A DNA stretch of 64,000 bases from Mucilaginibacter phyllosphaerae. GTDB lineage: Bacteria; Bacteroidota; Bacteroidia; Sphingobacteriales; Sphingobacteriaceae. The stretch lies in assembly GCF_004378255.1 (NCBI RefSeq), contig NZ_SNQG01000003.1, positions 581,736-645,735 of the forward strand. The letters are read 5' to 3'. A program made the position numbers and the translations under genes. The number at the start of each line of letters is the position of its first letter. The first letter of the stretch is position 1. This document shows positions 17,991-27,245 of the stretch, piece after piece. The notes beneath the pieces are model-generated. The model had not been told where the DNA came from. It worked only from the letters and a program-made list of their open reading frames with translations, and made no database searches.

Positions 17991-19307
17991 TTATAGTTCT
18001 TCGTCGTGCTGGGTTACATCTAAACCGGCAATTTCTTCTTCGGCAGTAACGCGCAGCGGGCTGATCAGGTCTGTTACTTTAAGCAGGATAAACGCCCCCA
18101 CAAAAGCAAATACCGAAACGGCAACCAAGGCAACAAGATGTTTGATGAATAAAGCTGTTTCGCCATAAGCTAAACCATTACCTGTAGTATTTCCTACACT
18201 GTTAACGCTTTGGGTAGCAAATATACCTGTCATTAACATACCCACCATACCACCTACACCGTGGCAAGGGAATACATCCAGCGTATCATCAATATTGGTT
18301 TTGCTTCTCCAGATAACTACCAGGTTACTCACAACCGCGGCAACAATACCCACAATAAGCGAGCTTGATACGGTGATGAAACCGGCAGCAGGTGTTACAG
18401 CAACCAAACCTACAACAGCACCAATACAGGCACCCATTGCAGATGGTTTTTTACCTCTCAGGATATCAAAGAAGATCCACGACATGGCAGCAGCGGCAGA
18501 TGCGGTAGTTGTGGTAGCCAAAGCCGTAGCAGCTAACTCACCAGAACCTAATGCAGAACCCGCGTTGAAACCAAACCAGCCAAACCAAAGCAGGCCGGTA
18601 CCTAATATTACGTAGCTGATACGTGCAGGGGTGTGAGCATCTTCGGCACCGGTACGTTTTTTAAGATATAACGCTGATGCTAATGCCGCCCAACCTGCAG
18701 ACATGTGCACTACGGTACCGCCGGCAAAATCTAACACGCCATATTTAAAGAAGATACCCTCCGGGTGCCAGGTTGCGTGCGCAAGCGGGATGTAGATGAT
18801 AACAATAAACAGCGTAATGAAAATTAAGTAAGAATTGAAACGGATACGTTCTGCAAATGCACCGGTAATAAGCGCCGGGGTAATCACTGCAAACTTTAAC
18901 TGGAACATGGCAAACAGGATAACCGGGATGGTACCGCCTAACCAGGCAACACCTAAAGTGTTCTGCATCATAAAAAATGATTTAGGGTTACCGATGATGC
19001 CTAATCCGCCAACGTCTGTACCAAAAGCCATGCTGAAACCAAATACTACCCAAATGATGGTAATAAGGCCCATACATACAAAGCTTTGTAACATGGTAGA
19101 GATAACATTCTTTTTGCGCACCATACCGCCGTAAAAAAAGGCCAGGCCCGGTGTCATCAATAACACAAGTGCGGTAGAGATCAGCATCCAGGCGATGTCT
19201 GCACCATTGTAAGTTGTTGCGGGTTTGGCAGCGGCCACATTACCCGGATACATAAAAGCAAGTATCACAACGATAACGAGGATTCCAAAGGGTACAATTT
19301 TTTTCAT
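17991..19307 (-). CDS. amt: Ammonium transporter
   Basis: A 438-residue Amt/Rh-family channel. A cleavable or first hydrophobic segment (about 5-27) is followed by eleven helices; AFFYGGMVRKKNVISTM (about 57-73) and DFAGGTVVHMSAGWAAL hold the family signature. The twin conducting histidines are in VVHMSAG and FPCHGVGGM. It conducts NH4+/NH3 across the inner membrane. No glnK gene adjoins it within the window, although amt and glnK are usually paired. The 650-nt upstream region holds a strong hairpin at 19409-19445. Confidence 0.93.
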   Translation of the reverse strand: MKKIVPFGILVIVVILAFMYPGNVAAAKPATTYNGADIAWMLISTALVLLMTPGLAFFYGGMVRKKNVISTMLQSFVCMGLITIIWVVFGFSMAFGTDVGGLGIIGNPKSFFMMQNTLGVAWLGGTIPVILFAMFQLKFAVITPALITGAFAERIRFNSYLIFITLFIVIIYIPLAHATWHPEGIFFKYGVLDFAGGTVVHMSAGWAALASALYLKKRTGAEDAHTPARISYVILGTGLLWFGWFGFNAGSALGSGELAATALATTTTASAAAAMSWIFFDILRGKKPSAMGACIGAVVGLVAVTPAAGFITVSSSLIVGIVAAVVSNLVVIWRSKTNIDDTLDVFPCHGVGGMVGMLMTGIFATQSVNSVGNTTGNGLAYGETALFIKHLVALVAVSVFAFVGAFILLKVTDLISPLRVTAEEEIAGLDVTQHDEEL

Positions 19308-19957
19308 TTTTTTGATTTAAGTGAATTAGGATTTAGTTAATAGTTAGTGTTGGTCAGTATTTTATAAAACGATGTTTAGCGGCAGGCCCGGGCAATTCAT
19401 TTAAAAATAGCATCAGCCCGGTGTGCAAACCATTGGCTGATGCTACAAATTTGTGATAAGGGCCGTTTTTATAAACTGTCGCGGTGTTTAATGCAAGTTT
19501 TAGATGATTTTTGTAGAAATAAGATGTGATATCTTTTTTTATTAAAGATTTCTCTTTTTTAATTGTGTAAACAAAAGTTAAATTCATTATAATTCCATTT
19601 TTGTGCGAATTTATTTGTGCAGATGGCTTTATATAGCTTTTGATCTTGGCAAAATTTGCCTCAATTAAGCCCCTGATGGAATTAATTTGAGTGTTAAGTA
19701 TTAAAAATGGTTTTAATTGTAACAATTGCATACGCTAAAATAGCAATATTAAAATCATATTGTCAATAAAAATCATAAAATTTTATAAAATTCTTTAAAA
19801 ATGGAGCTAAAAAATGAAAATAGATTTATAAATCGTTGCTTTAAATAGTCTGTGTGATATTTTTTTAACTAATTGTAGTATTTTTTCGGAAACTATTGCG
19901 ATAGCGCAAACTTTTTTGAAATATTTAGGCAGAAGTGGCCGGAATATTTATCATTAT
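19308..19957. other. 650-bp A/T-rich interval between amt and dinB
   Basis: No convincing gene. On the strand of amt there is a perfect 11-bp hairpin (19409-19419 with 19435-19445, TAGCATCAGCC/GGCTGATGCTA) followed by TTTTTAAA, about 100 nt before the amt start. It resembles an attenuator or the terminator of a short upstream transcript. The remainder is unusually A/T-rich. The leftward 125-codon frame here (19731-19354) is rejected as noise. Confidence 0.5.
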
Positions 19958-21064
19958 TTAAATATCGAAGAGCGAAAGCTGGTCTGTTGGTGGTTTATTG
20001 TTTACGGGCATCGGTAAAAAGTTAGAAACCGTAATGCCAAGTAACCTGATCCGGCTATTTTCTATATCGGTTGCTGCCAGTAAATTTTTGGTGGTACTTA
20101 GCAGTATCTCCATTTCATCTGTACAATTGGGTAGCGACTGGCTACGGGTGATCTGCCTAAAGTCGCTGTATTTTATTTTGAGGGTTATGGTTCGGCCCTT
20201 TAGCTGGTATTTTAACAGGCGGTCATGCACGGTTTTGGCAATTTTTGCAAGCTCGGCATGCATCTCTTCCTGTCCGGTAAGGTCATAAGCAAAGGTATCT
20301 TCGGCACCCATAGATTTGGTTTCGCGGTGCGGCTGCACTTCGCGGTCATCCATGCCCCTTACTATCCGGTAATAAAATGCACCGGCTTTGCCAAAGCTGC
20401 GGGTCATTTCTTCTTCGGTCAGCTTTTTCAGGTCGGCGCCGGTAAATAAGCCCAGTTTTTTCATTTTACCAGCCGTAACCTTGCCAACGCCGTAAAATTT
20501 TTCAATGGGCAGGCTTTCCATAAAACTTTCTACAGATGAGGGGCCGATGAAGGTTAAACCATCCGGCTTTTTAATATCCGAGGCTATTTTAGCTACAAAT
20601 TTGTTTACCGACACTCCGGCGGATGCCGTCAGGTTCAGTTCATTTTTGATCGCATCTTTTATTTGCTGTGCAATTTCAATGGCCGAGCCGATGTTTAGTT
20701 TGTCGTTGCTTACATCCAGATAGGCTTCATCTAAAGACAAGGGTTCTATCAGGTCGGTATAGCGGCTAAAAATCTCGCGGATCTTTTGCGATACCTCTTT
20801 ATATGCGGCAAACCGTGGCCGTACAAACAGGGCATGCGGGCAAAGCTGCAGCGCCTGTTTGGATGACATGGCCGATCGTATGCCAAATTTACGTGCCTCA
20901 TAACTGGCCGTTGCCACTACGCCACCACGCCCTTCGGGCAGGCCGCCTACCACCAGCGGTTTGCCCCGGTATTCTGGGAAATCGCGCTGCTCAACAGATG
21001 CATAAAAGGCATCCATATCAATATGGATTATTTTGCGCTTAACCTGTTTGCCTGTATCTGCCAC
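19958..21064 (-). CDS. dinB: DNA polymerase IV (Y-family)
   Basis: A 368-residue translesion polymerase. The catalytic carboxylates are Asp16 and Asp18 in HIDMDAFYASVEQ and Asp112/Glu113 in LSLDEAYLDV. The palm/fingers are followed by the thumb HhH region (YGVGKVTAGKMKKLG) and the little-finger domain. The last residues QLSLFDI are a beta-clamp-binding motif of the QLxLF type. It copies damaged DNA at low fidelity. The gene is divergent from the thiamine-kinase-like gene. No LexA-type box was recognised. Confidence 0.95.
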   Translation of the reverse strand: MADTGKQVKRKIIHIDMDAFYASVEQRDFPEYRGKPLVVGGLPEGRGGVVATASYEARKFGIRSAMSSKQALQLCPHALFVRPRFAAYKEVSQKIREIFSRYTDLIEPLSLDEAYLDVSNDKLNIGSAIEIAQQIKDAIKNELNLTASAGVSVNKFVAKIASDIKKPDGLTFIGPSSVESFMESLPIEKFYGVGKVTAGKMKKLGLFTGADLKKLTEEEMTRSFGKAGAFYYRIVRGMDDREVQPHRETKSMGAEDTFAYDLTGQEEMHAELAKIAKTVHDRLLKYQLKGRTITLKIKYSDFRQITRSQSLPNCTDEMEILLSTTKNLLAATDIENSRIRLLGITVSNFLPMPVNNKPPTDQLSLFDI

Positions 21065-21207
21065 CTGTTTTATTAACGATTATTAAAAGTATTTAGCTTT
21101 GTTAATACAATTTTACAAGCCCTTTCTGTAAGAGATAGACTTAAGCAGGCTAATATTAAAGCTATTTATTTAAATTACATTTGGCAAATATTTTACCAGT
21201 ATCCGTC

Positions 21208-21777
21208 ATGTCATCTCATCATATCGTTCGCGAAAAGCAGGAACCGGCCCTGCTGCTGCTTAGTCTGGATAATTTTTCGGAAGAGTTGCTGGGCCAGCTG
21301 CTGGAATGGAGCCCTACGGTTTTAACCACGCCATTGGTTGCCGAGCAGATGAATACGTATGAAATAAAGGTAGACATTATTATAGCCGACCAGATAGATA
21401 CTAACCTGCAGTCAGACATCAGGCAGATTGCGCAGGGCAATGCCTCGCAAACCGAAGCAGCGCTCATCTATTTGATAGCGCAAGACTATAAGGCCGTAAA
21501 TATTGTTGCAGATGCCTTTGACCTTGCCGGCATCACGCCCTTTGCCGAAAAAATAAACATCGTGATTTACAGCGGCAGCCAAAAAATATACGCCGTAAAG
21601 CCGGGGTTTAGCAAATGGAAGCCCGCCGGCGAGTACATTCGTGTTTTATCTGTATCTTTAAACCTGCAAACCAGCGGATTAAAGCAAATTGGTGGTGGTG
21701 ATTTTGTTACCGAAGAAGATGGTTTTATTACCCTGAATTTTGACAGGGGCCTCCTTTTTATAGCCGAAGAGATCTGA
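21208..21777 (+). CDS. Thiamine pyrophosphokinase-like protein lacking catalytic motifs
   Basis: From the ATG at 21208 this is 189 residues. The TTG start at 21181 is rejected because it lies inside the -7 box TACATTTG (21176-21183). The opening MSSHHIVREKQEPAL and LLGQLLEWSP, and the later KAVNIV and FSKWKPAGEYI, match thiamine diphosphokinases of this phylum as I remember them. The catalytic segments are altered: the expected GDFD reads ADQID (60-64), the NKTDLEKA stretch reads NASQTEAAL, and the RRADH stretch reads DLAGIT. It is probably a non-catalytic paralogue with a retained fold, possibly a thiamine sensor. Confidence 0.72.
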   Translation: MSSHHIVREKQEPALLLLSLDNFSEELLGQLLEWSPTVLTTPLVAEQMNTYEIKVDIIIADQIDTNLQSDIRQIAQGNASQTEAALIYLIAQDYKAVNIVADAFDLAGITPFAEKINIVIYSGSQKIYAVKPGFSKWKPAGEYIRVLSVSLNLQTSGLKQIGGGDFVTEEDGFITLNFDRGLLFIAEEI

Positions 21778-21917
21778 TTAGGATACAAGCCTGACAATCA
21801 AGCCGAATAAGGGCCTGCTTTTTGTTAAAAATAATTTAATGTCAATTAAACCGTTGATGAATTTGTTAGTCTTATACATACATCAGCATTAAAAACTGAT
21901 CGATTATAAATTTCAAG

Positions 21918-23051
21918 ATGAAAACAGCATATAAAAACTTAGTAAGTATAGCTTTAAGCGGAGTGTTGCTCCTGTCTTTAAGCTTATCTGCCGATGCACA
22001 GCGTGGTAGCAGGGGCGGTGGTGGTGGCGGCGGTGGCCGTTCATCCGGTGGCTTTAGCGGTGGCGGTGGTGGTGGCGGTTTTAGTCGTCCATCAGGCGGT
22101 GGCGGCGGTTTTAGCCGGCCATCCGGTGGCAATGCAGGTATAAGCCGTCCATCAGGCAGTTTTAGCCGCCCGTCAGGCGATGCAAGCATAGGCCGTCCTT
22201 CCGGTGGTTTTAGCCGCCCAGGGAATGGTAATGCCGGCTTTTCTCGCCCATCAGGTGGTTTTAGCCGGCCAAATGCCAGCGTAACGCCTGGTGCAAGGGG
22301 CTCTTATCAGGGGCGTACTAATGCCTATGGTAGTGTTAACGGCCGCCCTTATGCAGGTAACTACAGCCGCGGCACATACGGGTACCGGGGCGGCAACTAT
22401 GGCCGGGGTGGTAATTATGGCCGTTACGGATATGGTTACAACCGGGGTTATTATGGCCCGCGTTATTTTAACCGTGGCTTTTATAACTATCGTGGTTACT
22501 ATAACTCTTACTACCTGCCAAGGATCGGTTTCAGCATAGGCGTTTTACCTTACGGTTACTACCCGTTTTACTGGGGCGATTATCAGTACTATTACAGTGA
22601 TGGTTTATACTATCAGCAAAATAATAACCAGTACACCGTGGTTGAGCCACCAGTGGGTGCGCAGGTAAATTCGCTGCCTTCAAAAGCAGAAGCCATAACT
22701 ATTAACGGCGAGCAGTACTATGAATCTAACGGTGTTTATTACCGGGCAGTTACCAAAGATGACGGAACCGTTGTTTATGAAGTTGCCGGTAAAGATGGCG
22801 AGTTAAATACAGATGATGGCGGTGCAAACGGCGCTGGAGGCGGTGAGTACGATCAGCCTTACCAGATAGGTGATATTTTAACCACCCTGCCGCAGGATAG
22901 CCGCAAGATAAAGGTGAATGGCGAAAAACTGTACGTAGCACCGGATGGAACCTATTTCCAGGAAGGCCGCGATAACGACAATCATAAAATCTACAAAGTT
23001 GTGGGCCTGTCTACAGATGAGCCTGAAGATGATACTAATACCAACAATTAA
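21918..23051 (+). CDS. Secreted Gly/Ser/Tyr-rich protein with DUF6515-type repeats
   Basis: A 377-residue protein. After a signal peptide (to about residue 27, ADAQ) there is a low-complexity stretch of GGGG and repeated FSRPSGG units (about 30-120), then a Tyr/Arg/Gly-rich part (NYGRGGNYGRYGYGY) and a probable membrane-interacting LPRIGFSIGVLPYGYYPFYWG. The C-terminal half holds two ~45-residue repeats (PVGAQVNSLPSKAEAITING and QIGDILTTLPQDSRKIKVNG, each followed by a YYxxxGVYY-like strand), which I match to DUF6515. It is likely surface-exposed. Function is unknown. Confidence 0.75.
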   Translation: MKTAYKNLVSIALSGVLLLSLSLSADAQRGSRGGGGGGGGRSSGGFSGGGGGGGFSRPSGGGGGFSRPSGGNAGISRPSGSFSRPSGDASIGRPSGGFSRPGNGNAGFSRPSGGFSRPNASVTPGARGSYQGRTNAYGSVNGRPYAGNYSRGTYGYRGGNYGRGGNYGRYGYGYNRGYYGPRYFNRGFYNYRGYYNSYYLPRIGFSIGVLPYGYYPFYWGDYQYYYSDGLYYQQNNNQYTVVEPPVGAQVNSLPSKAEAITINGEQYYESNGVYYRAVTKDDGTVVYEVAGKDGELNTDDGGANGAGGGEYDQPYQIGDILTTLPQDSRKIKVNGEKLYVAPDGTYFQEGRDNDNHKIYKVVGLSTDEPEDDTNTNN

Positions 23052-23068
23052 TATTGTTTAGGTAGTTT

Positions 23069-23103
23069 AAAAAGGGTTGGCGCTTTAAGCGCCAACCCTT
23101 TTT
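23069..23103 (+). terminator. Intrinsic terminator after the glycine-rich gene
   Basis: A perfect 16-bp stem (23069-23084 with 23088-23103) with a 3-nt loop and a following T-run. Confidence 0.92.
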
Positions 23104-23197
23104 TTATTGCGTTATACTTTTAAATAATTGCTATAAAAGTATTAGGGCGATACAGGCAGGTTATTTAATTTTATCCGGAACGATATGACTATCTGCC

Positions 23198-24268
23198 ATG
23201 AAAAAGAACTTTTTATTACTACTGCTTGCATTACTTACTTTTTTTAGCAGCGGCTTTAGCAAAGCCGTGCCACGCCTTACCTTATTTAAAGCTGATAACA
23301 AGCATTTTAAATATACCGGCCGGGTAGATTTCACTGATCCGCAAAAACCACGATTCTGGTCGCCGGGGGTATATATCACCACAAAATTTACCGGTACAGA
23401 ATGCCGCCTGCTGATAAACGATGAGGAGATGCATGGCAAAACTCATAACTATATCGAAGTAGTTATTGACGGCAAAACATCGCGCATCCAAACCACGGGT
23501 AAAACAAACAGCATTGTAATTGCCAAAGGGCTGCCGCAGGGTGTGCACACCCTGCTGATCTGTAAAGACACGGAATCGGGCATGGGTTACCTGGAATTTG
23601 TGGGCCTGATGTGCGAGGGCATCCGGTCGCCTCATCAGCCTAAAAGAATGATTGAATATATAGGCGACTCTATTACAGCCGGTGCGGGTGTGGATGCAAC
23701 AGCGGTGCCCTGTGGTAAAGGCGAATGGTATGATCAGCATAACGCTTATCTTACCTATGGCGCACGTACCTCGCGGGCGTTGAACGCGCAATGGCAATTA
23801 ACCGCCGTAGCCGGGATTGGCCTGATACACAGCTGCTGCAATATGAATGTTTTGCTGCCGCAAGTGTATGATAAGATTTACCTGCGGAATGATTCACTGC
23901 TGTATAACTTTAAAAGCTACAAGCCCGATGTGGTAACCATTTGCCTGGGCCAGAATGACGGCCCGCAGGATTCGGTAAAGTTTTGCAGCGCCTATGTAAA
24001 GCTGATAGACAGCGTACGCAGCAAGTACCCAAAAACAAGTATTGTTTGTTTATCAAGCCCAATGGCCGATAAAAAGCTAACACCTGTGCTGCATAAGTAT
24101 CTTAGCGGTATTGTGCAGTATGTAAATGCCCAAGGCGATAAAAGGGTAAGCAAATTCTTTTTTTCGCGCAGCTTTAACAGTGGCTGCGATAACCACCCGG
24201 ATGCCGACGAGCACGAAATAATTGCGAAGGAACTTACGGCTTACATTAAACAGCTAAAAAACTGGTAA
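23198..24268 (+). CDS. Secreted SGNH/GDSL esterase, CE2-like
   Basis: A 356-residue secreted protein: signal peptide to about residue 22, an N-terminal jelly-roll (about 35-135), then an SGNH hydrolase. The nucleophile is Ser158 in IEYIGDSITAG, the oxyanion Asn is in CLGQNDGP, and the Asp/His pair is in DNHPDADEH near the end. This two-domain layout is that of carbohydrate esterase family 2, which deacetylates xylan and other plant polysaccharides or glucomannan. The exact substrate is not visible. It is followed by a Cys-rich copper protein 63 nt later. Confidence 0.85.
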   Translation: MKKNFLLLLLALLTFFSSGFSKAVPRLTLFKADNKHFKYTGRVDFTDPQKPRFWSPGVYITTKFTGTECRLLINDEEMHGKTHNYIEVVIDGKTSRIQTTGKTNSIVIAKGLPQGVHTLLICKDTESGMGYLEFVGLMCEGIRSPHQPKRMIEYIGDSITAGAGVDATAVPCGKGEWYDQHNAYLTYGARTSRALNAQWQLTAVAGIGLIHSCCNMNVLLPQVYDKIYLRNDSLLYNFKSYKPDVVTICLGQNDGPQDSVKFCSAYVKLIDSVRSKYPKTSIVCLSSPMADKKLTPVLHKYLSGIVQYVNAQGDKRVSKFFFSRSFNSGCDNHPDADEHEIIAKELTAYIKQLKNW

Positions 24269-24331
24269 TTTAAATTTATCGAAACATTTTTAACTACAAG
24301 GCATTAGTAATAGTATCAAACACATACTGTT

Positions 24332-24676
24332 ATGGAAAATCATGATCATACTGCTTTAATAGCAAAACTGTTAAACTGTGTAGCCGCATGCGAAAATTGC
24401 GCAACAGCCTGCCTGCAGGAAACAGAAGTAAAACCCATGGTAAGATGCATCAGCCTTGATAGGGATTGCGCGGATATATGCAGCCAGGCTGCGCGGCTAT
24501 TGCAGCGAAGGTCAGAGATTGCGCATCAGTATTTAGTGCTGTGCGAAGAAATATGCCGCATGTGTGCCGAAGAATGCGCTATGCACCAGCACGATCATTG
24601 CCAGCAATGCGCGGAAGCCTGCCGCCAGTGTGCCGAAGCCTGCCATGCCCATCATCAGCCCATAACCCAGGATTAG
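24332..24676 (+). CDS. Four-helix-bundle copper-binding protein (Csp/DUF326)
   Basis: A 114-residue protein with many cysteines in CxxC and CxxxC helical spacing (CVAACENCATAC, CADICSQAA, CEEICRMCAEEC, CQQCAEACRQCAEAC), as in the copper storage proteins that line a four-helix bundle with Cys to hold many Cu(I) ions. His-rich ends (MENHDHT, HHQPITQD) could guide metal. There is no signal peptide, so this resembles a cytosolic Csp3-type store. The next gene starts one base after its stop, so they are translationally linked. Confidence 0.88.
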   Translation: MENHDHTALIAKLLNCVAACENCATACLQETEVKPMVRCISLDRDCADICSQAARLLQRRSEIAHQYLVLCEEICRMCAEECAMHQHDHCQQCAEACRQCAEACHAHHQPITQD

Positions 24677-24677
24677 T

Positions 24678-25277
24678 TTGAAGGCGCTGATCTTAAATTG
24701 TACGCTTAAGCCTTCGCCGGCGGCATCCAATACCGAAGCCCTGGCTTTAGAGGTGATTGCAGAATTGCAAAGGCTGGGTGTTACAACCAACCTGATCCGT
24801 GTGGCCGATCATCCAATTATCACCGGTATAAAATCTGACTTAGGCGGGGGCGATGCCTGGCCCATGATATTACAGGAACTTTTAGCGGCCGAGATCTTAA
24901 TTATTGCTACCCCAACCTGGATGGGTACCATGAGCAGCGAAGCCCTGAAGGTTTTAGAGCGGATAAATGGCCTTTACCCAGCCAGGGGTGAATTGGGCCG
25001 CCCGCTTACTTTTAACAAAGTAGCCGGCTTTGTAGTAACCGGAGCGGAAGACGGCGCCCGCCACGTAGTAACCGAAATTGCAGGCGCACTAATGGATGTA
25101 GGTTTTACCATAGCGCCGCAATGCTATACCTATTGGAACAATGGCCCCGGCCCCGGCGATAATTACCTGGAAAGCGATTACCGCAAGGAATGGTCGATAA
25201 CAACCGGGAAAGCCGCGGCTGCCAACATGGTAGCGGTGGCTACGGCGCTAAAAAACACCCCGATACCGGGCAGATAG
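24678..25277 (+). CDS. NAD(P)H-dependent FMN reductase / flavodoxin-fold protein
   Basis: A 199-residue flavodoxin-fold protein that starts with TTG one base after the copper protein stop; the frame opens MKALILNCTLKPSPAASNTE, the FMN-phosphate loop. PTWMGTMSSEALKVLERI (about 76-93) and GYVVTG-like GFVVTGAEDGARHV continue the flavin site. These enzymes reduce FMN, quinones or azo compounds with NAD(P)H. Coupling to a copper store suggests a redox-stress unit, but this is inference from adjacency. Confidence 0.8.
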   Translation: MKALILNCTLKPSPAASNTEALALEVIAELQRLGVTTNLIRVADHPIITGIKSDLGGGDAWPMILQELLAAEILIIATPTWMGTMSSEALKVLERINGLYPARGELGRPLTFNKVAGFVVTGAEDGARHVVTEIAGALMDVGFTIAPQCYTYWNNGPGPGDNYLESDYRKEWSITTGKAAAANMVAVATALKNTPIPGR

Positions 25278-25311
25278 TTAACATTGGCGCCGATATGATT
25301 ACCTTTGCAGC

Positions 25312-26499
25312 ATGATTGACGTTGTATTAAAAAAAGGCAAAGAAAAAGCTGTACTGCACAAACATCCATGGGTATTTTCTGGCGCGATAGAAAATGTTAA
25401 GGGGAAACCGGTTAACGGCGAGATCATCCGCCTGCTGGACAGCAAAAAAGATTTTTTGGCTTATGGTTTTTATAACGATCAATCGCGCGTGGCCGTGCGT
25501 TTGCTGGAGTGGGATGAAAGCGTTAATGTAGATGATAGCTGGTTTCGTGATAAGGTACGCGTTGCGATTGCCGGCCGCGCCCATATTTTAGCAGATGGCA
25601 CAACAGATACCTGCCGCCTCATCTTTAGCGAATCTGACTACCTGCCGGGGCTGATAGTAGATAAATATGCTGACCATATGGCGGTGCAGGTGCTTACATC
25701 GGGCATGCAAAACGCTATGCCGGTAATTATTGAGGAACTAAATGCTTTATTGAAACCTGCTAGTATTTTTGATAAAAGCGATGCCGCATCCCGGTTGCAT
25801 GAAGGTTTAGCAACCACCAATGTATTATTGGCCGGCAGCCAGCCCCCCGAGCTGGTAATGGTAAAAGAAAATGACATTAGTTACGGCATTAATATCGCCG
25901 AAGGCCAAAAATCAGGCTTTTACTGCGATCAGCGTTACAACCGCCTGGCGCTGGCTGCTTACGCAAGGGGCAAAAAAGTGCTGGATTGTTTTAGTTATAC
26001 CGGCGGCTTTACCTTAAATGCTTTAAAGCATGGTGCGGCATCGGTTACCAGTGTAGATAGCTCGGCACTGGCGTTGGAAACCCTGCAAGAAAATATCCGC
26101 CTGAATAAATTTGAAGGGGCAGAGCACCAGGCCATAAAGTCTGACGTGAACGTTCAGCTGCGTAAATTCAGGGATGACGGCGATAAGTTTGATATTATTG
26201 TTTTAGATCCGCCTAAATATGCGCCCTCCCACTCGGCTTTAGACCGGGCATCGCGTGCGTATAAAGACCTGAACAGGTTGGGGATGCAGCTGCTGAATAG
26301 CGGCGGCTTACTGGCCACGTTTTCCTGTTCGGGCGCTATGGATATGGAAACCTTTAAACAGGTACTGGCCTGGGCTGCGCTGGATGCCGGCAAGCAGGTG
26401 CAGTTTATTTACCAGTTTCATCAGCCCGAAGACCATCCCGTTAGGGCATCATTCCCTGAGGGGGAATATCTTAAGGGGTTGTTGTGCAGGGTTTGGTAG
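25312..26499 (+). CDS. rlmI: Class I rRNA (cytosine-C5) methyltransferase, RlmI-like
   Basis: A 395-residue protein. An N-terminal PUA domain (about 1-75, HPWVFSGAIENVKG) is followed by a central EEHEAD-like domain and a Rossmann methyltransferase with VLDCFSYTGGFTLNA (about 223-237), VDSS, and the catalytic motif IIVLDPPKYAPS (about 294-305). RlmI methylates C1962 of 23S rRNA in E. coli; the same role is expected but Bacteroidota paralogues exist. It is a single-gene unit convergent with the Lrp gene. Confidence 0.87.
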   Translation: MIDVVLKKGKEKAVLHKHPWVFSGAIENVKGKPVNGEIIRLLDSKKDFLAYGFYNDQSRVAVRLLEWDESVNVDDSWFRDKVRVAIAGRAHILADGTTDTCRLIFSESDYLPGLIVDKYADHMAVQVLTSGMQNAMPVIIEELNALLKPASIFDKSDAASRLHEGLATTNVLLAGSQPPELVMVKENDISYGINIAEGQKSGFYCDQRYNRLALAAYARGKKVLDCFSYTGGFTLNALKHGAASVTSVDSSALALETLQENIRLNKFEGAEHQAIKSDVNVQLRKFRDDGDKFDIIVLDPPKYAPSHSALDRASRAYKDLNRLGMQLLNSGGLLATFSCSGAMDMETFKQVLAWAALDAGKQVQFIYQFHQPEDHPVRASFPEGEYLKGLLCRVW

Positions 26500-26616
26500 T
26501 GCCTTATCAGCAAACTGTAAAGCAACCTCTAAACTACAGGAATAATAGCTTAGAAATTGCTTTGGGCATTTATTGCATGCACTTGATACTTTTTGCCAGG
26601 AAACTTAAAGTAAAGT

Positions 26617-27093
26617 TTAGTCCAAAGTGATCTGCCTTTTAATACTTTCTTCTAAAGATATAAAGGTTTCGGTACGTTGTATGCCTTTTACGCTTTGTAT
26701 ATTTTCGTTCAATACCTCGCGCAGGTGATTGGTGTCATGGCAAACAATTTTGGCAAAAATGCTCCAGCTGCCGGTGGTGTAATGCAGTTCTACAATTTCG
26801 GGCACCATTTTAAGCTGTTTAACCGCTTCGTTATACTGTGAACCTTTTTCCAGGAAAATGCCCAGGAAAGCGGTTACATCATAACCCAGTTTTTGAGGAT
26901 TTACTTCCAGGCTGGCACCTTTAATTACACCCATCTCTTCCAATTTTTTCATGCGCACGTGTATGGTTCCGCCTGAAACGATCAATTCTTTTGCGATTTC
27001 GGTGTATGGAGTGGTCGCATTTTTCATCAATATTGATAAAATCTGTATATCCAGATTATCAATTTCTAAATTTTGAGGTTTCCTGTGAGGCAT
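26617..27093 (-). CDS. Lrp/AsnC-family transcriptional regulator
   Basis: A 158-residue regulator: an N-terminal winged HTH (IDNLDIQILSILMKNATTPY, TPYTEIAKELIVSGGTIHVR) and a C-terminal AsnC/RAM ligand domain (GYDVTAFLGIFLEKG, IVELHYTTGSWSIFAKI). Members form octamers that sense amino acids. The short N-terminal polar run and the ending ESIKRQITLD are usual in Bacteroidota. It is divergent from the tandem tRNA-like genes and shares with them a 150-nt A/T-rich interval, so it may autoregulate there; control of the RNAs is speculative. Confidence 0.88.
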   Translation of the reverse strand: MPHRKPQNLEIDNLDIQILSILMKNATTPYTEIAKELIVSGGTIHVRMKKLEEMGVIKGASLEVNPQKLGYDVTAFLGIFLEKGSQYNEAVKQLKMVPEIVELHYTTGSWSIFAKIVCHDTNHLREVLNENIQSVKGIQRTETFISLEESIKRQITLD

Positions 27094-27245
27094 AATTTTA
27101 AATATCTATATTCAAATACAAGTATAATTATAATAAAAGTAAAAATAAAAATATTTTGTTGAAATATTTGCAAGAAAGTATCAACTCTTTTAGATTTGTA
27201 TAAAGCAAATGACAATTGCTCTATCGTTCTTTAATAAATAAACAT

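Noticed and set aside
19354..19731. Leftward 125-codon open frame between amt and dinB
   Set aside because: Composition is that of translated A/T-rich DNA (Lys, Asn, Ile, Tyr), it contains the amt leader hairpin, and it shows no signal, motif or plausible start.
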